From NCBI RefSeq assembly GCF_012932965.1, contig NZ_JABBXH010000002.1, forward strand, positions 520,623 through 584,622: DNA of 64,000 nt. Reading direction: 5' to 3'. Origin of the DNA: Thalassotalea algicola. Lineage in GTDB: Bacteria > Pseudomonadota > Gammaproteobacteria > Enterobacterales > Alteromonadaceae. Each line of letters begins with the position of its first letter. Positions within the stretch are counted from its first letter, which is position 1. The translations under genes were made by a program, and so were the position numbers. Below the pieces are notes generated by a model that was given only the letters and a program-made list of their open reading frames with translations, was not told the origin of the DNA and searched no databases. Positions 58,501 through 64,000 of the stretch are shown piece by piece.

Positions 58501-58824
58501 ATGAATAGCGTATTAATTGATTTTGCTCAGTGGTTTCGTCCATACCAAACACAATGTGCTATGGCCATTATTGCGACTTTATTGGTGCTGTTTGGTGCGG
58601 AAATTTCACAGGCTATAAGGCAACTAATAAAAAAGCAGCATATCCTAGTAAGAACGTTGGTTTTTGTTTTCGTTTGCGCTTTTGGTTATGGAGCGCTGAC
58701 AGTTTGGTTGACAGGTTTGTTTTCTCAGTGGCTTGGTATGATTAGTGATTTATATTTAATGCCAGTGATTTTACTTATTTTCATTGTATTAGGTTTGTAT
58801 GCGCAAAAACAGCGCCATATTTAG
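58501..58824 (+). CDS. DUF3392-like small membrane protein
   Basis: A 107-residue protein with three hydrophobic segments. The pattern IATLLVLFGAEISQAIRQLIKKQHILVRTLVFVFVCAFGYGALTVWLTG (seen in pieces) matches the DUF3392 family as I recall it, a small inner-membrane protein of unknown function in Shewanella, Vibrio and relatives. It starts 3 bp after the ligA stop and is probably cotranscribed with ligA. Confidence 0.82.
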   Translation: MNSVLIDFAQWFRPYQTQCAMAIIATLLVLFGAEISQAIRQLIKKQHILVRTLVFVFVCAFGYGALTVWLTGLFSQWLGMISDLYLMPVILLIFIVLGLYAQKQRHI

Positions 58825-58904
58825 TGCTAATTAACAAAACATTAACAAGCATGGATGATTTTGCTATCTTTAGTGAGTGAATCGCTTCATTTAAGGGAAA
58901 TAGA

Positions 58905-59489
58905 ATGAAAAAGGAATGGGCAGCACTTTGTTTTGCTGTTTCGTTAGCTTCTGGGCAAATTCAATCTGCGACTATCGCTGAGCAGTTGATTGACATGTCG
59001 GATGAACAAAGCCAAGGAGGTAGCTTGACAACAAATAAGACGATACAAGTTATTGCCGAACCTTTATCTGACGCTTCAGCATTGCAGTATGTTGGGGGAG
59101 AGGTTGCTAAAACCAAAATTAATAATTACTTAGTACAGCTTAAGGCGCTGCTAGGTAATGAGTTTGCTGTGTTTCGCCAAAAGCAAGTTGAGCGCGATCA
59201 TGGAAAGTTTCATATTACGTTAGTTAATCCTTTTGAATTAAAAGAAGTAAAACCTTCGTTAATTCAAAAACTATTAAATGATAAAACACCATTGTCGTTT
59301 CAATTAAAGGGGCTAGGTAGAGTAAAAAATGAAAATGGAAAAGCCTATTTTATTGTTGCCGAATCAAGACAAGCGCAAAGTATCCGAGCTAAACTTGGAC
59401 TTAAACCAAAAGATTTTCATATAACGTTAGGCTTTTCTCCTAAAGACATTCATGGTGTTAGAAAAGATAAAACAACGTTAATCTACTAA
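58905..59489 (+). CDS. Exported 2H phosphoesterase-like protein
   Basis: A 194-residue protein with a signal-peptide-like N-terminus (MKKEWAALCFAVSLASGQIQ then SATIAEQ). It carries two HxT motifs, FHITLVNPFEL (His103, Thr105) and FHITLGFSPKDIHG (His172, Thr174), the hallmark of the 2H phosphoesterase superfamily (RNA ligase/cyclic phosphodiesterase-like fold). Cytosolic 2H enzymes act on 2',3'-cyclic phosphates or oligoadenylates. An exported one is unusual. It is followed 40 bp later by an M48 lipoprotein gene. The substrate is unknown. Confidence 0.7.
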   Translation: MKKEWAALCFAVSLASGQIQSATIAEQLIDMSDEQSQGGSLTTNKTIQVIAEPLSDASALQYVGGEVAKTKINNYLVQLKALLGNEFAVFRQKQVERDHGKFHITLVNPFELKEVKPSLIQKLLNDKTPLSFQLKGLGRVKNENGKAYFIVAESRQAQSIRAKLGLKPKDFHITLGFSPKDIHGVRKDKTTLIY

Positions 59490-59529
59490 ATAAAGCTATT
59501 TATTAATATTTATCGTGTTAGGACAAATG

Positions 59530-60315
59530 ATGAAAAAATATTTATCAGTTATTGCTGCTTGTGTACTCGTGTCAGCATGTTCAACCTCTTCCACAGGTCG
59601 TCAGCAATTGACTCTTTTTTCAAGCGGTGAATTAAATAAAATGGGTGTTTCCTCGTTTGAACAGCTAAAAGAAAAAGAAAAGATCAATCGGGACAAAAGA
59701 ACTAACGAATACGTAAAGTGTATTTCAACTGATATTGTTAAGCAGATCTCTTCAACGTCCGATATAAAAAATTGGGAAGTGGTGGTATTTGAATCTGAAC
59801 AAGTTAATGCATTTGCATTACCTGGTAAGAAAATCGGTGTTTATACCGGCATATTGAAAGTTGCAGAGACACCGGATCAGTTAGCGGCGATTATTGGGCA
59901 CGAAGTAGGGCATGTTTTAGAGCGTCATTCAAATGAACGTATGTCTTCAGGGCAGTTAGCCCAAATTGGTATGCAAGTAGCTGATGCCGCATTGGCGAGT
60001 CAAAATGTTCAGTACCGCAATGCGTGGATGGCTGGGCTTGGTTTAGGGGTTCAATATGGTGTGCTAATGCCTTATGGCCGAACGCACGAGTCAGAAGCTG
60101 ATATTGTTGGTCAAAAGTTAATGGCAAAGGCAGGTTATAATCCTGAAGCGGCGATTCAACTGTGGAGAAATATGGCAAAAGTTAGCAAAGGAGCACCACC
60201 TGAGTTTCTTTCTACGCATCCATCAAGCCAAACCCGCATTAAACAACTCACCAATAATTTGCCGAATGTTCAAGGGAGTTACCGAAATGCCAATAAGGCG
60301 ACTTGTAAGAAGTAG
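59530..60315 (+). CDS. M48 family metalloprotease lipoprotein
   Basis: A 261-residue lipoprotein protease. The lipobox is VSAC (Cys17) after MKKYLSVIAACVL. The zinc motif HEVGH lies near residue 124 within IIGHEVGHVLERH, and the third ligand Glu is in THESEADIVGQKLMAKAG. The rest matches the YggG/LoiP-type periplasmic M48 proteases involved in outer-membrane quality control. The ATG at 59530 is better spaced from AGGA than the ATG one codon earlier. It lies 40 bp after the 2H protein gene and may share its transcript. Confidence 0.92.
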   Translation: MKKYLSVIAACVLVSACSTSSTGRQQLTLFSSGELNKMGVSSFEQLKEKEKINRDKRTNEYVKCISTDIVKQISSTSDIKNWEVVVFESEQVNAFALPGKKIGVYTGILKVAETPDQLAAIIGHEVGHVLERHSNERMSSGQLAQIGMQVADAALASQNVQYRNAWMAGLGLGVQYGVLMPYGRTHESEADIVGQKLMAKAGYNPEAAIQLWRNMAKVSKGAPPEFLSTHPSSQTRIKQLTNNLPNVQGSYRNANKATCKK

Positions 60316-60332
60316 CCTATAACATATTGACG

Positions 60333-60734
60333 TTATTCGGTATTTAACGCGTTAAGCTCTTCTATTCTATTTTGGCTCAGCTTTATATAGCACTTTTTAT
60401 AAGCTGGGCCTGCACCTGTTCCTGGTGATAAAGCAAGATACTGCCAACGACAGTTGTTTTCTCTATATTTAATAAAATTGCTTTGTGATCTTTTGAACAT
60501 ATTTAAAGCGGACTTTCGACCGGTTTGAAGTGCGAACTCTTCGAGTATAAATACTTGATTATTCACCCAGGTTTGTAGCTCACGATCAATCGATTCTTTA
60601 ACGCCGTCTAAGCAACGAGAATATTCAATATTATCGGTTTGCTTCGTATCACAGTCTTCAACAGACTTAGCATGTGAGCTAACACTAATGAATGAAGTGA
60701 ATAATACAGTGGTTAGTTGTTTACGCATTGTCAT
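60333..60734 (-). CDS. Exported LprI/DUF1311-family protein
   Basis: A 133-residue exported protein with signal peptide MRKQLTTVLFTSFISVSSHA (the second ATG, at 60728, is a likely alternative start). The mature part contains conserved Cys residues (VEDCDTKQ, YSRCLDGV, NNCRWQYL and YKKCYIK) in the spacing of DUF1311/LprI proteins, some of which inhibit lysozyme. It is 8 bp after yciI on the same strand and converges on the M48 gene. Confidence 0.8.
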   Translation of the reverse strand: MTMRKQLTTVLFTSFISVSSHAKSVEDCDTKQTDNIEYSRCLDGVKESIDRELQTWVNNQVFILEEFALQTGRKSALNMFKRSQSNFIKYRENNCRWQYLALSPGTGAGPAYKKCYIKLSQNRIEELNALNTE

Positions 60735-60742
60735 AATAGGCT

Positions 60743-61045
60743 CTAGGCAGGCAATACTTTTTTATAAGGTTTAACAATCACTTGTTGATAAACTCCAGCG
60801 TCAACATAAGGATCGACATCAGCCCATGCTTGCGCATCACTTAAAGAATTGAAGCTGGCTATAACCAAAGAGCCAGTAAAACCAGCTTCACCAGGGTTTT
60901 CACTGTCAATGGCAGGACAGGGTCCGGCCACGAGCAACCTCCCTTCATCTTGTAATAGCTTTAAGCGAGCTAGATGTGATTCTCTTACTGGTGTTCTTAG
61001 CGCAAGGCTATTCTCAACATCTTCACTATAAATCATGTAATACAT
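60743..61045 (-). CDS. yciI: YciI family protein
   Basis: A 100-residue protein of the YciI family (ferredoxin-like fold, related to muconolactone isomerase-like and dehydrochlorinase-like folds). Features: [41 protein letters not shown] and [20 protein letters not shown]. Its biochemical role is not established. It lies 9 bp after yciB and 8 bp before the LprI-like gene. The yciB-yciI adjacency is conserved in gammaproteobacteria. Confidence 0.93.
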   Translation of the reverse strand: MYYMIYSEDVENSLALRTPVRESHLARLKLLQDEGRLLVAGPCPAIDSENPGEAGFTGSLVIASFNSLSDAQAWADVDPYVDAGVYQQVIVKPYKKVLPA

Positions 61046-61054
61046 GTTAATTCT

Positions 61055-61624
61055 CTACGGTTCTTTTTTTTCTGATGCAGGTGTTTGCTGCTCATCTTCT
61101 TGGGGGAAGTGCTTGTATAGCGCCATAATAGAGCCAATTGCAAACGCAAATGTTAAACCCATTAAACCAAATACTTTAAAATTAACCCAAACTTCTTGGC
61201 TAAAGTTAAATGCAATGTACGCGTTTAATACGCCACAAAACGCAAAAAAGCCTACCCAGCTCAAATTAAGTTTACTCCAAATTTCTTCTGGTAACTCTAA
61301 AGCTTCACCCATTAATTGTTTAATTAAATTCTTTTTGAATACATACTGGCTTACTAATAAAGCTAGCGCAAAAAACTCATTGATGATAGTGACTTTCCAT
61401 TTTAAAAAGGTGTCATCTTGCAAAAATATGGTTAAACCACCAAAGCCTGCAATTAGGCCAAATATGATCCAGTTTTTTGTTGGTACCTTTTGACGAGTGA
61501 ATACAAAATATAGAATATGAAGTGCGGCTCCGACAATTAACACTCCTGTTGCAGCGTAGATGTCGTAGAACTTATAAATAATGAAAAATAAAACTAGAGG
61601 AACGTATTCAAATAATGCTTGCAT
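61055..61624 (-). CDS. yciB: Inner membrane protein YciB (septation/IspZ family)
   Basis: A 189-residue polytopic membrane protein of the YciB/IspZ (intracellular septation A) family, involved in cell-envelope homeostasis and membrane integrity. It has about five hydrophobic segments. Conserved features include FFIIYKFYDIYAATGVLIVG, TKNWIIFGLIAGFGGLTIFLQD (in parts), KWKVTIINEFFALALL and WSKLNLSWVGFFAFCGVLN. Upstream of yciI in the same operon. Confidence 0.94.
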   Translation of the reverse strand: MQALFEYVPLVLFFIIYKFYDIYAATGVLIVGAALHILYFVFTRQKVPTKNWIIFGLIAGFGGLTIFLQDDTFLKWKVTIINEFFALALLVSQYVFKKNLIKQLMGEALELPEEIWSKLNLSWVGFFAFCGVLNAYIAFNFSQEVWVNFKVFGLMGLTFAFAIGSIMALYKHFPQEDEQQTPASEKKEP

Positions 61625-61713
61625 AATTCGGGTTGTAGAAACAATTAACTGGCTAAGAACTTCATTCTACCTAAAGCGAAATTCATAGCCAATTAAAAGT
61701 GTGTTAAGGGATA

Positions 61714-62928
61714 TTAATTTTCACTGCCAAATGGGTCGTCTATGGCAAATGATGGCTCTGTGAACCACTTGGGGCCTGTATCTGTCATATAAAAATGATC
61801 TTCTAAGCGAATACCAAATTCATTAGGAATAACTAGCATAGGCTCGTTAGAAAAGGCCATACCTCTAGCAAGTAGGGTTTCGTCGCTTCTCACTAAGTAT
61901 GGCCATTCATGGATGTCTAGGCCAATGCCATGGCCTGTTCGGTGAGGGCAGCCAGGAGTTTCGTAGTCTGGGCCAAGCCCTTTACTTGCTAGAAAATCTC
62001 TTGCGGCCCTGTCTACATCGCCACATGGCATGCCTATTTGAGCGGCATTGAATGCCGCGAGTTGCGCATCTTTCTCTATTTGCCACATAGTGCGTTGTTT
62101 TTCTGTAGGCTCTCCAAAAACGTAAGTGCGGGTTATATCAGAGTTATAACCTTCGACTTGGCAACCAGTGTCGATTAGTACAACGTCATCTTTGTCTAGT
62201 GTTTTGGGGGTCTTTACGCCGTGGGGATAGCTTGAGTCTTCGCCAAACAAAACAATACAGAAATATGAGCCTGAGTTGGCACCGACTTTTCGATGTGCAG
62301 TGTCTATAAATTCAGTTACTTCTTGCGTTGAAATACCGTCATATAAAATGCTGGCAGCCGCTTTATGCACTTCTAGTGTCATATCTTTTGCACGTTGTAA
62401 CAAAGCAATTTCAGTATCAGATTTTTGCATACGACAACCAGCTGAAATCACTTTAGAATCTGCTAGTGTTAAGTCTGGACAAACTTGCTCAATACCTTTA
62501 GCGATAAAGTAAGGGGTTGATTCGTCTACCGCTAGTGTACCAGTTATTAAACCTCGTTGACTTAATTGTTGAGCAACTAATTGATACGGACTTTCATGTT
62601 CTTGCCACGAGAAAATATCGCCTGTAACTGTCATATATTGGTTTAAGGTATTTACTTCAAAATGAGGAGCTATGTAGAACAAATCACCTTGCTGAGGAAT
62701 GATAGCTGCTACCATACGTTCACTGGCGTACCAGCGGGTTCCTGTAAAGTAATATAAATTTGTACCTGCATTTAAATAAAGTGCATCAATGTTTTGCTCT
62801 ACCATCAATACTTGAGCTCTTTTTATGCGTGCTTGATATTCGTCAATGGTAATTGGCTTAATATCGTCAGTCATATTTGTCAGGCTTGCTAATGCCTGTT
62901 CTTTTGAACGTCCACCTATTCCTTTCAA
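61714..62928 (-). CDS. M24 family metallopeptidase (Xaa-Pro peptidase-like)
   Basis: A 404-residue cytosolic peptidase of the pita-bread fold. The N-terminal creatinase-like domain has ARIKRAQVLMVEQNIDALYL and NLYYFTGTRWYASERM. The C-terminal M24 domain shows the five metal ligands: Asp in LIDTGCQVEGYNSDITRTY (both), His in TGHGIGLDIHEWP, Glu in FSNEPMLVIP and Glu in RLEDHFYM. The start is TTG at 62928, four bases after GGAGAG. The longer frame beginning at 62985 lacks a ribosome site. It lies 89 bp upstream of yciB. Confidence 0.9.
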   Translation of the reverse strand: MKGIGGRSKEQALASLTNMTDDIKPITIDEYQARIKRAQVLMVEQNIDALYLNAGTNLYYFTGTRWYASERMVAAIIPQQGDLFYIAPHFEVNTLNQYMTVTGDIFSWQEHESPYQLVAQQLSQRGLITGTLAVDESTPYFIAKGIEQVCPDLTLADSKVISAGCRMQKSDTEIALLQRAKDMTLEVHKAAASILYDGISTQEVTEFIDTAHRKVGANSGSYFCIVLFGEDSSYPHGVKTPKTLDKDDVVLIDTGCQVEGYNSDITRTYVFGEPTEKQRTMWQIEKDAQLAAFNAAQIGMPCGDVDRAARDFLASKGLGPDYETPGCPHRTGHGIGLDIHEWPYLVRSDETLLARGMAFSNEPMLVIPNEFGIRLEDHFYMTDTGPKWFTEPSFAIDDPFGSEN

Positions 62929-63033
62929 GGGGCTCTCCAAGTTAACGTGTTTCCGATATTTTACTATTTTATACAATATACACAAGTGGTCGTGTTACCA
63001 AATTTGTAAATGTTTTATGACTGCGTGATTACA

Positions 63034-63804
63034 TTACAAGGTAGTTTTGATTTGCTCGGCTTTTGAAAATAGCTCAGGGTCTGCTTGTTGAAAGTGTTCC
63101 ACACGTTTTATTGCTTGCGGCAAACCTTGTTCCGCGGCGGTTATTAGCCAAGCTAAGCCTAAACTAGGATCTTCTTCTACACCTTCAGCAAGAAAGTATG
63201 CTCGACCTAGCGCACCTTTTGATTTCACACAACCGAGTTTAGCGGCTTGTTTAAATAAGGGGATAGCGTCGTCTAACTGTGCTTGTTCGCGATACTGTAA
63301 TGCTTCTTTATAAAGTTTAATGGCCAATTCGTCATCAATTTCAATGGTGCTTTCATTTATCGTCTCTGTAATTGAAAGTTCTGTTTCTTCGACACTTTCT
63401 AATGGCAATGTAAACTCTATTGGAGAGCTATCGTCTTCATCTGCAAAGATAGCTTCAATTTCGATATCACGCTTTTTTTGGTCCAAAAACGTGGTCATTA
63501 CTGCATCGTATCTAGCGTTGAGCTGTTCGATTGAATTTTGCTGTTGCGAAATTTGCTGTTTGTAATAGCCGATATCACTTTGTAATTGAGCTATGGTCGC
63601 TTGGCTTTGTTCCAGTTGTTGTTGATGAGCTACTTTCAGATTTTCTATATGTTGATTATTGGCTTCGTCTAATCGGGCTTGTTGCTTTTCGTTATACTGC
63701 TCAAACCTATTTAATACAGCATTTACCGTATGCTCATAGTTTGATTTCATTTTCTCAAACCAGCGAAATACTTGGCTTGGTGCTTTGAAGTTTTCAGACG
63801 ACAT
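63034..63804 (-). CDS. Coiled-coil and Sel1-like repeat protein
   Basis: A 256-residue cytosolic protein. Residues about 15-110 form a coiled coil (YNEKQQARLDEANNQHIENL, QQQLEQSQATIAQLQSDIGY). A short acidic linker follows. The C-terminal third contains a Sel1/TPR-like helical repeat, AIPLFKQAAKLGCVKSKGAL, followed by GRAYFLAEGVEEDPSLGLAW and LITAAEQGLPQAIKRVEHFQ. Sel1-like proteins are scaffolds; its partner is unknown. It is upstream of the M24 gene on the same strand. Confidence 0.78.
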   Translation of the reverse strand: MSSENFKAPSQVFRWFEKMKSNYEHTVNAVLNRFEQYNEKQQARLDEANNQHIENLKVAHQQQLEQSQATIAQLQSDIGYYKQQISQQQNSIEQLNARYDAVMTTFLDQKKRDIEIEAIFADEDDSSPIEFTLPLESVEETELSITETINESTIEIDDELAIKLYKEALQYREQAQLDDAIPLFKQAAKLGCVKSKGALGRAYFLAEGVEEDPSLGLAWLITAAEQGLPQAIKRVEHFQQADPELFSKAEQIKTTL

Positions 63805-63982
63805 GGGAAGACTCTATTTTTATTCTAATCGCTCAGTTACTACCTTAATGATTTGTATTTTTTAAATCAATTTCTCTTTACGGGTTTTGTCGTTATGTTT
63901 TGTTACATTTAAGCTAGTTGGTTAATTTATAGTCATTTTTTACTGATAATTTTATTGTGAATTTATATAGGAAATAATCATT

Positions 63983-64000
63983 ATGGGCAATATAGCGATG
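63983..64000 (+). CDS. Possible start of a gene truncated by the window end
   Basis: Six codons, ATG GGC AAT ATA GCG ATG, with AGGA 10 bases upstream, run off the end of the window. The 178 bp between the coiled-coil gene and this start are AT-rich and contain no other gene. The product cannot be identified. Confidence 0.4.

Overview
The window is a gene-dense, AT-rich chromosomal segment from a marine gammaproteobacterium. Gene content and order (lgt-thyA; a complete hisGDCBHAFI operon behind a His-rich leader; dapB-carA-carB-greA; smc-zipA-ligA; yciB-yciI; imuA-imuB-dnaE2; a VolA/Pla-1-type lipase; a DUF3392-like protein; one PEP-CTERM protein) point to Alteromonadales. The best guess is a Colwelliaceae member (Thalassotalea/Colwellia-like). 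This is inferred from gene content, not from a phylogeny. I found no rRNA, tRNA, CRISPR array, prophage or insertion sequence.

Layout. 1-2.8 kb: end of a TauE/SafE-type permease, lgt, thyA and a MAPEG protein. 2.8-4.6 kb (minus): a GNAT acetyltransferase, a small unknown protein and a periplasmic solute-binding-like protein. 4.7-12.1 kb (minus): the his operon with a textbook attenuator and a leader peptide containing five consecutive histidines. 12.3-17.3 kb (plus): a small charged unknown protein, yoaA helicase, tsaB, a Gln-rich unknown protein, an M50-type membrane protease and an alpha/beta hydrolase. 17.4-22.8 kb: fadD, a 51-bp tandem repeat, an SDR (yciK) and a large surface lipase. fadD and the lipase each have a FadR-like operator upstream, suggesting a common fatty-acid regulon. 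22.9-24.6 kb: sohB and tpm. 24.7-30.4 kb: an SOS mutasome cassette, imuA-imuB-dnaE2, under a consensus LexA box, with an uncharacterised 132-residue gene coupled to the end of dnaE2.

30.5-33.9 kb (minus) looks accessory: a PEP-CTERM protein, two small exported proteins, a P-loop kinase-like protein and a second GNAT enzyme, AT-rich and loosely spaced. 34-42.9 kb returns to core genes: an NhaC-type antiporter, fklB, dapB, carAB and greA, with three stacked hairpins between carB and greA. 43.3-49.9 kb holds two tandem paralogous ~1,085-residue exported BNR/sortilin-type repeat proteins. 50-58.8 kb: an acidic exported protein, cysZ, smc, zipA, ligA and a DUF3392-like protein. 58.9-63.8 kb: an exported 2H-phosphoesterase-like protein, an M48 lipoprotein protease, an LprI-like protein, yciI, yciB, an M24 peptidase and a coiled-coil/Sel1 protein. 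A further gene begins in the last 18 bases.

Most of the window is housekeeping. The parts most worth following up are the fourth gene of the imu cassette, the paired FadR-like sites, the 51-bp tandem repeat, the exported 2H protein and the BNR pair. Functions are assigned by recognising motifs and families from memory; no database search was run.
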